In this document: positions 5,855 through 12,824 of the stretch, piece by piece | Numbering within the stretch: position 1 is the first letter of the stretch | Layout: each line of letters starts with the position of its first letter | Source: DAOVFN01 sp964484305 | Lineage (GTDB): Archaea; Aenigmatarchaeota; Aenigmatarchaeia; QMZP01 | Reading direction: 5' to 3' | DNA length: 12,824 nucleotides | NCBI GenBank assembly: GCA_964484305.1 | Contig: CAZAEI010000026.1 | Span: forward strand, 1-12,824 | Position numbers and translations under genes: made by a program | Notes under the pieces: generated by a model | Told to the model about the DNA's origin: nothing | Seen by the model: only the letters and a program-made list of their open reading frames with translations | Databases searched by the model: none

Positions 5855-5876
5855 TCCCGCCACCGGCATAAACCTC

Positions 5877-6995
5877 TTATTTAAACTCCCTGAGCCTGTC
5901 AAAGAAGCCCTTCCCGCTTCTTGTCCCATCGCCGTGCCTCTTCAGGGAATCCAGGAGGTCCTTGTCCGCTTTTTTGGGAATCTCAACGATCACCTTGACT
6001 AGTTGGTCTCCTCTCTTTCTTCCATGGAGCTCGGGCATTCCCATTCCCTTGAGCCTGAATACGGTGTGGCTCTGGGTCCCCCTGGGTATCTTTAAGGTAG
6101 CGTTCCCTGTTATTGTGGGGACCTTGATGCCGCCGCCTGATATCGCTGTCGGCAGCCCTATTATGGTCTTGCAGAACAGGTTGGCCTCGTGCCTGTCGAA
6201 GACTTCATGTTCACTTATCCTTATGACGACATATAGGTCGCCAGAAGACCCGCCGTTGCTGCCAGCCTCCCCCTGGCCGGAAAGCCTGAGGTACTGGTCA
6301 TTGTCCACACCAGCAGGGATCTTTACCTCGACCTTCCTGGTCTTCTTTTCCCTTCCGGTCCCGCCGCAATTGCTGCAAGGGGAATCAATGATTGTCCCAG
6401 AGCCCCGGCACTTATCGCAGGGGCTGATGTTCAATGTCTGCATGAATCCCATCTGCCTGACGAAACGGACCTCCCCAGTTCCCCTGCATTTGGGGCATTC
6501 CTTGGGCGATGTTCCGGGTTTGGCTCCGTTCCCCTTGCAGACAGAGCATTTTTCGTATCTGGGGACCTCAATCTTTGTGGTGATTCCATAAAAAGCGTCC
6601 TTTAGCCCTATCTCCAATTCGTACCTGAGGTCAGCCCCCCTTTTGAGGCCATGCCCCTCCCTTGATCTTTCACCGAAGCCTGAGAAAACGTCGAATATGT
6701 CGCCCATGCCGAAATCCCTGAACAGATCGTCAAAGCTCGGAAACCCCCTGCCCGACTGCCTGAACCCCTCGGACTCCACGCCAGCTTCCCCGAACTGGTC
6801 GTATGCCTGCCTTTTATCAGGATCTTTTAGGGCCTCATATGCCTCGTTGATCTCCTTGAACTTCTCCTCGGCATCCTTTTTGCCAGGATTGACGTCGGGG
6901 TGGTACTTCCTTGCCAGCTGCCGAAAGGCCTTCTTTATCTCGTCGCCTGATGCGTTCCTGGAAACGCCGAGCATATTATAGTAATCCTTTGCCAT
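5877..6995 (-). CDS. dnaJ: DnaJ (Hsp40) co-chaperone
   Basis: 372 aa, full-length class I J-protein. It delivers unfolded clients to DnaK and stimulates its ATPase. Parts in order: J domain (1-70) with the HPD motif in KYHPDVNPG; Gly/Phe-rich linker (about 75-120); zinc-finger region (about 150-215) with all four CxxCxGxG repeats, CSVCKGNG, CPKCRGTG, CDKCRGSG and CSNCGGTG; and C-terminal substrate-binding domains. The ATG at 6995 has GAGGTG about seven bases upstream. It is the last gene of the grpE-dnaK-dnaJ operon, 69 nt after dnaK. Its 3' end meets the tRNA-Met gene head-on, with eight bases between them and no poly-T tract, so read-through would give tRNA antisense. Confidence 0.96.
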   Translation of the reverse strand: MAKDYYNMLGVSRNASGDEIKKAFRQLARKYHPDVNPGKKDAEEKFKEINEAYEALKDPDKRQAYDQFGEAGVESEGFRQSGRGFPSFDDLFRDFGMGDIFDVFSGFGERSREGHGLKRGADLRYELEIGLKDAFYGITTKIEVPRYEKCSVCKGNGAKPGTSPKECPKCRGTGEVRFVRQMGFMQTLNISPCDKCRGSGTIIDSPCSNCGGTGREKKTRKVEVKIPAGVDNDQYLRLSGQGEAGSNGGSSGDLYVVIRISEHEVFDRHEANLFCKTIIGLPTAISGGGIKVPTITGNATLKIPRGTQSHTVFRLKGMGMPELHGRKRGDQLVKVIVEIPKKADKDLLDSLKRHGDGTRSGKGFFDRLREFK

Positions 6996-7064
6996 GAACG
7001 CACCTCTCCCTTCTCGCTAATCCCGACAGTCCGGTCTTCAATATCCATTTTCCCACATCAGGGA

Positions 7065-8945
7065 TCATTTCTTCTTGTCTTTCTCTTCATCTTCGACCTT
7101 GTACTCTGCATCCACTGCCTCTTCTTCATGATCCTTTTTGCTTTTCTTGGAGTCTTCCTGTGCGGATTTTTCGGCAGCTTCCTGCGCTGCCTTCTGGTAT
7201 ATGGATGCACCTGCATCTCCTACTGCCTTCTGGAGGCTTTCGGTCTCCTTTTTGACCTTTTCGATGTCCTTTCCCTCCAGTGCTTCCTTCAGGGACTTCA
7301 TTCCGGACTCGATATTTTCTTTATGATCATTTGAGATCTTGTCCCCGATCTCGGACACTGTCTTCTCAGTCGAGTACACAAGGGAATCAGCAGTGTTCCT
7401 CACCTCTGCCTCTTCCTTCTTCCTCTTGTCCTCTTCTTCATGCTCCTTAGCGTCCTGGACCATCTTGTCAATATCGTTGTCAGAGAGCTTGGATGATGCT
7501 GTTATGGTTATCTTCTGCTCCTTGCCTGTGCCTTTGTCCTTTGCGGACACGTTTATGATGCCTGATGCGTCTATATCGAACGTGACCTCTATCTGGGGTA
7601 TTCCCCTTGGCGCCGGCGGTATGCCATCGAGGTTGAACATCCCCAGGCTAGTGTTGTCCTTTGCCATTGTCCTTTCTCCCTGCAGGACATGCACCGTGAC
7701 AGCGTTCTGGTAATCAGCTGCAGTGGAGAACACCTTGTTTTTCTTGACAGGGATTGTGGTGTTCCTGTCTATAAGTGGTGTCATGACCTCTCCAAGTGTC
7801 TCGATTCCCAGAGAAAGCGGGGTGACATCAAGCAGGACAAGGTCCTTGACATCCCCTGCGAGCACGCCTCCCTGAATGGCAGCGCCCAGAGCTACGCATT
7901 CCATTGGGTCAACTCCCCTCTCTGCCTTCTTGCCTGAATATTCCTCGACGAACTTCTGGACAGCAGGCATCCTTGTCGGTCCGCCCACGAGAATCACCTT
8001 GTCTACCTTGTCTTTTGTGAGTTTGGCATCCTTGATTGCCTGTTTCATGGATAACTTGCACTTCTCGATTACAGGCATGACAAGCTTCTCGAGCTGTGAT
8101 CTTGAAAACCTTATGTTAAGGTGCTTGGGTCCCTTGTCGTTGGCAGTGACGTAGGGGATGTTGATGTCGGTTTCAAGTGTTGTGGACAGCTCGATCTTTG
8201 CCTTTTCGGCAGCCTCCCTCACCCTCTGGAGTGCCATGTCGTCGTTGTTCAGATCGATTCCTTCCCTGGACTTGAAGTCTGAAATAATGTGATTCATTAT
8301 TATCTCGTCCATGTCCCTTCCGCCTAGCTGGGTGTCCCCAGATGTGGAGAGAACTGTAAACGTGCCCTCCCCGAACTCCATGATAGTCACATCAAGGGTC
8401 CCTCCCCCGAAGTCGTAAACCATGATCTTCTTGTCATCACCTTTCTTGTCAATCCCGTAAGCCATGGCTGCTGCAGTGGGCTCGTTTACCAGCCTAACGA
8501 CATCGAGGCCGGCAATTTTTCCGGCATCCTTTGTGGCAGTCCTCTGGTTGTCGTCGAAATATGCAGGGACTGTTATGACAGCCTTGTTCACCCTTTCCCC
8601 AAGGAACTCCTCTGAATCTGCCTTGATCTTTTGTAGTATGAAAGCGGAAACCTGCTGGGGAGTGTAATCCTTACCGTTGATACTGTAATTGTGCTTTGTG
8701 CCCATCTTCCTCTTGGCACCCATGATGGTGCCTTTTGGGTTGGACACTGCCTGCCTCCTTGCGGGTTCTCCCACAAGCCTCTCGCCGCCCTTTGTGAACG
8801 CAACCACTGAAGGAAACATCTTTCCCGCGACTGTCGCGCCCTCTGCTGACGGGATTATCGCAGGCTTGCCTCCCATCATAACTGCTGCCTGGGAGTTCGA
8901 CGTTCCAAGGTCAATCCCTATGATCTTTTCTTTCTTTTCTGTCAT
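7065..8945 (-). CDS. dnaK: DnaK (Hsp70) chaperone
   Basis: 626 aa, complete. ATP-driven folding chaperone in the cytoplasm. The nucleotide-binding domain (1 to about 385) has phosphate 1 IGIDLGTSNSQAAV, phosphate 2 VYDFGGGTLDVTIMEFG near 180, and the adenosine motif ILVGGPTRMPAVQKF near 325; the conserved hydrophobic linker and start of the substrate domain read DLVLLDVTPLSLGIET. A beta substrate domain, an alpha-helical lid and an acidic/lysine-rich tail (EYKVEDEEKDKKK) follow. CAGGAGGTTG ends about five bases before the ATG at 8945, a strong ribosome site. Archaeal DnaK genes are widely held to descend from bacterial donors. It lies between grpE and dnaJ. Confidence 0.97.
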   Translation of the reverse strand: MTEKKEKIIGIDLGTSNSQAAVMMGGKPAIIPSAEGATVAGKMFPSVVAFTKGGERLVGEPARRQAVSNPKGTIMGAKRKMGTKHNYSINGKDYTPQQVSAFILQKIKADSEEFLGERVNKAVITVPAYFDDNQRTATKDAGKIAGLDVVRLVNEPTAAAMAYGIDKKGDDKKIMVYDFGGGTLDVTIMEFGEGTFTVLSTSGDTQLGGRDMDEIIMNHIISDFKSREGIDLNNDDMALQRVREAAEKAKIELSTTLETDINIPYVTANDKGPKHLNIRFSRSQLEKLVMPVIEKCKLSMKQAIKDAKLTKDKVDKVILVGGPTRMPAVQKFVEEYSGKKAERGVDPMECVALGAAIQGGVLAGDVKDLVLLDVTPLSLGIETLGEVMTPLIDRNTTIPVKKNKVFSTAADYQNAVTVHVLQGERTMAKDNTSLGMFNLDGIPPAPRGIPQIEVTFDIDASGIINVSAKDKGTGKEQKITITASSKLSDNDIDKMVQDAKEHEEEDKRKKEEAEVRNTADSLVYSTEKTVSEIGDKISNDHKENIESGMKSLKEALEGKDIEKVKKETESLQKAVGDAGASIYQKAAQEAAEKSAQEDSKKSKKDHEEEAVDAEYKVEDEEKDKKK

Positions 8946-9018
8946 GCTATCAACCTCCTGTTTACATCATTTAAGCAGGCCGGCTTTTGCCCGTCGCCTG
9001 CTTTTGTAACCAAATCTT

Positions 9019-9507
9019 TTATTCTTTCGCAACCTTTACCTTTGAGTGCCTTATTACCCTCGAGTTGAGCATAAATCCCTTCTGGAGTTCTTCTATCACA
9101 GTCCCTTCCTCTTTATCAGACTTCTGGCTCATGACTGCTTCGTGGTAGTAATGGTCGAAGGGGTTTCCCTTTGCCTCTATGGGCTTCAGGCCGTGCTTTC
9201 CCATGACATGCATGAATTTATCGTATATCCTCTTAAAGCCCTCACAATCGTCTCCTGCCTTGCTTATGGCGTGCATGAAATCATCAACTACCTCCAACAG
9301 ATCGCGTATTATACTTTCCGATGCCCTTGCCTCGGACTCTGCCTTCTGTTTCTCCAGTCTTTTCCTGTAGTTCTCGAAGTCTGCCTGGATATGGATAATC
9401 CTGTCCTCAAGCTCCTTTACCCTGCTGTCGTGCTTGGATGATGCAGTTCCCTCGACCCTTTCAGGGGGCCTGGCAGGAATCCTCCCACTGTTTTTTCTCT
9501 TTGTCAT
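9019..9507 (-). CDS. grpE: GrpE nucleotide-exchange factor
   Basis: 162 aa from ATG 9507. It releases ADP from DnaK. A basic N-terminus (MTKRKNSGRI) precedes a long coiled-coil helix (about 30-75, with KELEDRIIHIQADFENYRKR), a helical bundle (75-115) and the C-terminal beta-wing with GTVIEELQKGFMLNSRVIRHSKVKV. The family signature is all there. An in-frame TTG at 9516 would add three residues, but the TATA box at 9531-9538 puts the transcript start near 9509, so ATG 9507 is better and the mRNA is leaderless. It is the first gene of the operon, 73 nt before dnaK. Confidence 0.93.
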   Translation of the reverse strand: MTKRKNSGRIPARPPERVEGTASSKHDSRVKELEDRIIHIQADFENYRKRLEKQKAESEARASESIIRDLLEVVDDFMHAISKAGDDCEGFKRIYDKFMHVMGKHGLKPIEAKGNPFDHYYHEAVMSQKSDKEEGTVIEELQKGFMLNSRVIRHSKVKVAKE

Positions 9508-9530
9508 GTCAATCAATAAGCTAATTTACC

Positions 9531-9545
9531 TTTATATATTCCTTT
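9531..9545 (-). promoter_or_regulatory. Promoter of the grpE-dnaK-dnaJ operon
   Basis: On the minus strand TATATAAA (9531-9538) is a strong TATA box, preceded by a purine-rich stretch (GAAAGGAA) in the place of the TFB-recognition element. Its centre is about 25 nt before the grpE ATG. I saw no CIRCE-like inverted repeat around it. Confidence 0.75.
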
Positions 9546-9747
9546 CTTTTTTTCCTTGTGTATTTTTGGTATCCTGATATCAAGGACCCCGCGGCTGTGA
9601 TTTTTACTGATTTGCTCGCGTCGACTTATCCTTTCTGTATGAATGAGCAAACAGAAAAGAAGAAAATCGTGTAAAGGTGCGAGTTCCGCATGTGAACCAG
9701 CGACCGTCACCCTTAAATGCCCAAATCCCATCTATTGAAACAGTCCG

Positions 9748-9764
9748 CAAAAAGGCTCAAAAAC
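9748..9764 (-). terminator. Likely poly-U terminator of the HerA-like gene
   Basis: On the minus strand two T5 tracts (TTTTTGAGCCTTTTT) follow a GC-rich hairpin about 60-75 nt after the stop codon. Archaeal termination relies on U-tracts, so this is a plausible stop before the chaperone promoter. Confidence 0.4.
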
Positions 9765-9783
9765 AGGGGCGGGCATCGCCTAA

Positions 9784-9807
9784 AGGGGGTTTATCCCGCC
9801 ACCGGCA
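9784..9807 (+). repeat. Copy of the tRNA-Met 3' end (exon 3)
   Basis: TCCCGCCACCGGCA at 9794-9807 is identical to the whole third exon of the tRNA-Met gene (5855-5868), in the same orientation, and a T-rich tract CTTTATTTTTT follows. Upstream, GGGGGTTTA resembles an intron-less but shortened T-arm (tRNA: GTGGGTTCAAA). No 5' tRNA half with a matching acceptor was found upstream on the same strand, so it is a remnant or an attachment-site copy and not a full tRNA. Confidence 0.65.
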
Positions 9808-9824
9808 CTTTATTTTTTAGAAAT

Positions 9825-11867
9825 CTAGATGAATTTGCCCACCAGCTTGGTGGTGTCGTGGTCGAGGTTCCTGTTCATGGCATCGATGAGGAGCTTCCTG
9901 TCCCTGTGCCTGACCAGCCAGTATGGGTAGTATGCCGGCTCTATCGAGCGCACGGGCATGGACCAGAGCTCTGAGACCTTCCTGACAAAGTCCTGGGATA
10001 TCATGAAATTCAGGGTGCGGCCCTCGGGCTCTGCCCTGACAGGCCTCCCGGAGAGCTGGACCCTGGAGGGGTCCGGGGGGATGTTCTCGAGCCTGAGCCT
10101 GCTCCTGAACATGTAGCCGTCTGTTGCCAGGGATTCCCTGGACAGGAGCTCCCTGATGTTGGCCTTGACTGTGCTGAGGGGCATCCTGAGGTCCTCGGAG
10201 AGCTTCTCGGCTGTGGCGAGCCTGTTCTTGGTGAGGTATAGCAGGATTGTCCTGCTCGAGGGGGCAAGCTCCATGAGCTCCCTGAGGCCGCGGGAGCGCT
10301 CGATGGCATCCCCGCTCTGGAAGACAAGCTCTCCCGTGATGCCGTCCACAAAGAGCGTGGTCGGGATATTGCCGAAGAGGGTCTTCACCATCCAGAGGGG
10401 ATAGTGCAGCAGGGTTATGTCCTGAATGGATTTGTATTCCCTCTTTATCTCATCCATGGCTATCCTGGGCTCGAAGGCCAGGGGCTTCTCCCTGAGCTCC
10501 CCGACATCCGCTATCTGGACATTCTCCCCGCCGTGCTGGGTTCTCCTGACCCTTATGTCTATCACCAGGGGCTGGTCGGTCACGCCGACCACCATAGCCA
10601 CACCCACTGGGAGGTCCCTGATTTCGTCCTTGAGGCCTGGGGTGACGCCCTCCACAGAGTCTGTTATGGCCTTTAAATCGTTCGGGTTGGTGACCTTGAG
10701 TATGACCTGGGTGCTGCACTGGCTCAGGACGGATTTGTCCACCCTGGCGGGCCTCTGGGTGACTATGCAGAGGCCGAAGCCGAACTTCCTTCCCTCGCTG
10801 GCCACTGTTCGGATTATCCTGGAGGAGGACACCTCACCGAAGCCCCTCTCGGGGCAGAAGTTGTGGGCCTCCTCGAGCATGAGCAGGAAGGGGGGAATTT
10901 TCCCGTGCTTTCTGGCGCTGAACAGCTCCTCAGTCAGCTTCATGACCACTATCTGCTGTATCGAGGGCCTCTCCTCCTTGAGGTCGATTATGGATAGCTT
11001 GCCCGGCTGGACTATGTCCCCTATGGGGGTGGGGTTGGCCGAGAAGAGCTTCGTGTCCTCAAGGAACTCCAGCATGGAGAGAAGGTTCCACCTGGCCTGG
11101 GAGGTGGAGTTTGCGACCTCGTCTATGACATCCCTGAGGCTGTAGTCCCTGTCCCCGAGGTTCCTCAGGGCAGAGAAGAGCAGGCCCTTCTGGGTTGATG
11201 GAATGGCAGCAGGGAGCATCTGGAATATCTCATCGGCCCTGAGCTTGGTGTTGAGGCGGAGTGGCTTTCCAGAGGATATCCCGAACAGCTGAACCTGGTC
11301 ACTGTAGCCCTTGGCCTCGATTCCGAAGCGCTGGAAGAACCTGGTCTCCTTCTTGTTCTTGTTCTGGAACCTGATGGTGCTGTACTCCCCGTGGGGGTCG
11401 ATAACAACAACGGGGACCTTGGCCTCGGCAAGCTCCTCGAGGAGGACCCCCCCTGCATAGGACTTTCCCGCGCCCGTCTTGGCCAGAATCGCTATGTGCT
11501 TCCTTATCATGTGGTCCTTGTCAAGGCGGACCCTGATGTCGTAGCCCTCGAGGAGGCCGATGTAGACTCCCCCCTTGCCTATTCCAAGGGTCTGCTTTAT
11601 GAACTCCTTGGGTGCTGCAAAGACCGGGGTTGCAGGAGCAAAGGGGACCCTGGGAATCTTGAGGAAGCCCCGGCTGTCCCTGTAGCCGATTATCCTGGCA
11701 GAGGCCACGGTCTTGCTTTCATAACTGGTGATGGAATCGATACAGGCGAGAATCCACCTTCCTTCGGGGTCCTTTATGGAGACGTAGTCGAGCTTCCTCA
11801 CCCTGGCCTCGGCCTCAAAGGAGACCCCCTTGGTGGTTATCCTGCCCGATATCTTTCCGAGAAGCAT
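9825..11867 (-). CDS. HerA/DUF87-family ATPase with winged-helix C-terminal extension
   Basis: 680 aa, predicted soluble hexameric P-loop ATPase of the FtsK-HerA superfamily, which moves DNA in end resection or segregation. N-terminal HAS-like barrel (1-85); Walker A AKTGAGKSYAGG near 130; VVVIDPHGEY near 152; Walker B FLLMLEEAHNF near 330; SEGRKFGFGLCIVTQRP near 355 with downstream catalytic Gln/Arg; then a C-terminal extension (about 480-680) with a winged helix (SRTILLYLTKNRLATAEKLS region, 537-600) flanked by two similar Y-YP-W segments. Usual HerA partners nurA, mre11 and rad50 are absent, so a role in end resection is not shown. A TATA-like GGATATAATG at 11896-11905 lies in the 3' end of the upstream permease gene. 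No clear ribosome site. Confidence 0.87.
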   Translation of the reverse strand: MLLGKISGRITTKGVSFEAEARVRKLDYVSIKDPEGRWILACIDSITSYESKTVASARIIGYRDSRGFLKIPRVPFAPATPVFAAPKEFIKQTLGIGKGGVYIGLLEGYDIRVRLDKDHMIRKHIAILAKTGAGKSYAGGVLLEELAEAKVPVVVIDPHGEYSTIRFQNKNKKETRFFQRFGIEAKGYSDQVQLFGISSGKPLRLNTKLRADEIFQMLPAAIPSTQKGLLFSALRNLGDRDYSLRDVIDEVANSTSQARWNLLSMLEFLEDTKLFSANPTPIGDIVQPGKLSIIDLKEERPSIQQIVVMKLTEELFSARKHGKIPPFLLMLEEAHNFCPERGFGEVSSSRIIRTVASEGRKFGFGLCIVTQRPARVDKSVLSQCSTQVILKVTNPNDLKAITDSVEGVTPGLKDEIRDLPVGVAMVVGVTDQPLVIDIRVRRTQHGGENVQIADVGELREKPLAFEPRIAMDEIKREYKSIQDITLLHYPLWMVKTLFGNIPTTLFVDGITGELVFQSGDAIERSRGLRELMELAPSSRTILLYLTKNRLATAEKLSEDLRMPLSTVKANIRELLSRESLATDGYMFRSRLRLENIPPDPSRVQLSGRPVRAEPEGRTLNFMISQDFVRKVSELWSMPVRSIEPAYYPYWLVRHRDRKLLIDAMNRNLDHDTTKLVGKFI

Positions 11868-11898
11868 GCAGTCACAGATTATATTGGGCCCTTAATCA

Positions 11899-12789
11899 TT
11901 ATATCCTTTTCCTGTGGGACTCGTCCTCCGCGAGGTCGAGGCGGACTATGAGGTTGGCGATTATTATCAGGAAGCCCCCGAGGAAGATGTACTGGGGGAC
12001 GACCTCGCCAAGGATTAGCCAGGCAAAGAAGACAGCGGCAGCGGGCTCGACCAGGGTCTCGATTATGGTGGCGTGCTTGGCCTGGATGGTCTCGAGACCC
12101 TCGGCATAGAAGATATAGGCAAGGAAGGTGGAGATGAATATCAGGCCTGCAAGCCATATCACAGTGTCCTGGTAGGGAAGGAATACCATGGCTTCGGTGA
12201 GGTTGAGTGGAAGGAGCATGAGGCCGCCCAGGAGGAGGGGCCAGAAGACCACGTCCCAGAAGGAGTGGCCCTTCTTTTCCATGTAGCGCATGGAGACTAT
12301 GAAGACTGAATATCCGAGGCCGGCGGTGAGGGCGTACATGCTTCCCTCGGCGCTTGAAAGGACATTAACGCCCTGGCCGTATATCAGGAAGATGCCTGTA
12401 AAAGAGAGTGCCAGGGCGAGTATGGTGTACTTCCCGAGGCGCTCGTCAAGGAATATCTTTGCAAGAACGGCTGTGATGATGGGATAGATGAACATAAGGA
12501 ATACCGCATTGGCCACGGGTATCAGGGTCAGGGCCTTGACAAAGAAGCCGAAGCCGAATACCACGCCGAAGAGGCCTGCAATGAGGAATATGTGGAAGTC
12601 TCCCCTCCTGAGCTCAAGGAGCCCGGCCCTCCTCTCTGATGCCAGGAAGGCAAGGATAAGCCCGGCGGCGGCAAGTATCCTTATTGAGGCTATCAGGAAG
12701 GCAGAGATGTCAGGGCCTATCAGCTTGACGAACACGCCTATGGTACCGAGACATATTCCGCAGAGTATGAGGTAGCTTAGCCCCTTCAT
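11899..12789 (-). CDS. EamA/DMT-superfamily permease
   Basis: 296 aa with ten hydrophobic helices arranged as two homologous five-helix EamA halves (about 1-135 and 147-287), the standard size and layout. Such proteins export or import small metabolites; the substrate cannot be told. Family features are seen in ISAFLIASIRILAA after helix 1, VANAVFLMFIYPIITAVLAKIFLDERLG at the end of the first half and the matching IIETLVEPAAAVFFAWLILGE in the second. The C-terminus is short and charged (DLAEDESHRKRI), predicted cytoplasmic. The ATG at 12789 is about 25 nt after a TATA-like ATTTTATCC at 12814-12822, so the mRNA may be leaderless. The HerA-like gene follows on the same strand 31 nt later. Confidence 0.92.
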   Translation of the reverse strand: MKGLSYLILCGICLGTIGVFVKLIGPDISAFLIASIRILAAAGLILAFLASERRAGLLELRRGDFHIFLIAGLFGVVFGFGFFVKALTLIPVANAVFLMFIYPIITAVLAKIFLDERLGKYTILALALSFTGIFLIYGQGVNVLSSAEGSMYALTAGLGYSVFIVSMRYMEKKGHSFWDVVFWPLLLGGLMLLPLNLTEAMVFLPYQDTVIWLAGLIFISTFLAYIFYAEGLETIQAKHATIIETLVEPAAAVFFAWLILGEVVPQYIFLGGFLIIIANLIVRLDLAEDESHRKRI

Positions 12790-12824
12790 GTGTAAGTATT
12801 GGCAGAGGTGGGATAAAATGTTTT

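Larger units (their letters stand above)
5631..5868 (+). tRNA. Elongator tRNA-Met (CAT) with two introns
   Basis: Exons 5631-5667, 5793-5814 and 5855-5868 join to a perfect cloverleaf: acceptor GCCGGTG/CACCGGC with discriminator A; D-stem GCTT/AAGC; anticodon stem CCAGA/TCTGG with loop CTCATAA; five-base variable loop; T-stem GTGGG/CCCGC with loop TTCAAAT. No CCA is encoded. CAT with this anticodon stem (no GGG/CCC initiator pairs) points to elongator Met; an Ile-CAT tRNA is the alternative. Intron 1 splits position 37/38, the canonical archaeal site, and intron 2 splits 59/60 in the T-loop. The gene ends eight bases from the 3' end of the convergent dnaJ. Confidence 0.93.
9546..9824. other. 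Structured intergenic region between grpE and the HerA-like gene
   Basis: No protein gene is convincing here. It contains overlapping inverted repeats at 9611-9617/9645-9651 (TTTGCTC/GAGCAAA) and 9632-9638/9651-9657 (TTTCTGT/ACAGAAA), a nested hairpin near 9676-9711 (GGTG..CACC around GTTC..GAAC), two minus-strand T5 tracts at 9750-9764 that could terminate the HerA-like transcript, a hairpin GGCG/CGCC at 9768-9780, and a tRNA 3'-end copy at 9794-9807 followed by a T-rich tract. Confidence 0.6.

Noticed and set aside
9508..9516. TTG start of grpE at 9516
   Set aside because: It would lie upstream of the transcript start predicted from the TATA box at 9531-9538; ATG at 9507 fits a leaderless mRNA.
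9520..9600. CIRCE/HrcA operator at the chaperone promoter
   Set aside because: No TTAGCACTC-N9-GAGTGCTAA-like inverted repeat is present.
9611..9657. Classical H-type pseudoknot
   Set aside because: The order of arms fits, but the loop that must cross the first stem would have zero bases because the arms abut and share A9651; alternative hairpins are more likely.
9513..9731. 72-codon minus-strand frame upstream of grpE
   Set aside because: It covers the chaperone promoter and a structured non-coding stretch; the protein shows no family features and no ribosome site was seen.
9670..9807. Second complete, split or permuted tRNA gene ending at 9807
   Set aside because: No matching acceptor 5' half on the same strand nearby, the T-loop is two bases short, and the bases before 9794 do not pair with a T-loop to form a bulge-helix-bulge for trans-splicing.

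Overview
The window is archaeal chromosomal DNA from a fragmented assembly: exactly 100 N at 941-1040 mark a scaffold gap. Evidence for Archaea is an MCM replicative helicase with zinc site, an archaeal-type UMP kinase, a HerA/DUF87 ATPase, TATA-box promoters placed so that several mRNAs would be leaderless, and a tRNA gene with introns at archaeal positions (37/38 and 59/60). The mix of long intergenic spaces, a bacterial-type DnaK/DnaJ/GrpE set and a YIP1 protein with a small helical N-terminal repeat fits an uncultivated euryarchaeal or DPANN-type genome. I cannot name a lineage from sequence alone.

Layout. 25-888 (-) YIP1-like membrane protein; 941-1040 gap; 1041-1198 tandem repeat with constant 55-nt and variable 20/21-nt segments, ending at the mcm stop codon; 1199-3211 (-) MCM, with a leader holding three hairpins and short upstream ORFs; 3452-4153 (+) UMP kinase, divergent from mcm; 4167-4916 (-) sugar-phosphate nucleotidyltransferase; 5198-5425 (+) well-expressed small unknown protein; 5631-5868 (+) elongator tRNA-Met(CAT) with two introns; 5877-9507 (-) grpE-dnaK-dnaJ chaperone operon; 9508-9824 structured intergenic region with a tRNA 3'-end copy; 9825-11867 (-) HerA-like ATPase; 11899-12789 (-) EamA/DMT permease.

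How things work together. GrpE, DnaK and DnaJ form a complete Hsp70 cycle behind one strong TATA box. MCM and the HerA-like ATPase belong to DNA replication/processing, UMP kinase to pyrimidine nucleotide supply and the nucleotidyltransferase to sugar-nucleotide synthesis, but they are not one operon.

The most notable object is the tRNA-Met gene. Its second intron has a textbook bulge-helix-bulge. Its first, 125-nt intron carries an 11-nt antisense to the anticodon loop followed by D'/C'-like boxes that fold into a K-turn, with C34 exactly at the D+5 position. This predicts a self-encoded box C/D guide for 2'-O-methylation of C34. The third exon of the tRNA (14 nt) is repeated in the same orientation at 9794-9807, so the chaperone operon lies between a tRNA 3' end and a copy of it, the geometry of a tRNA-targeted integration.
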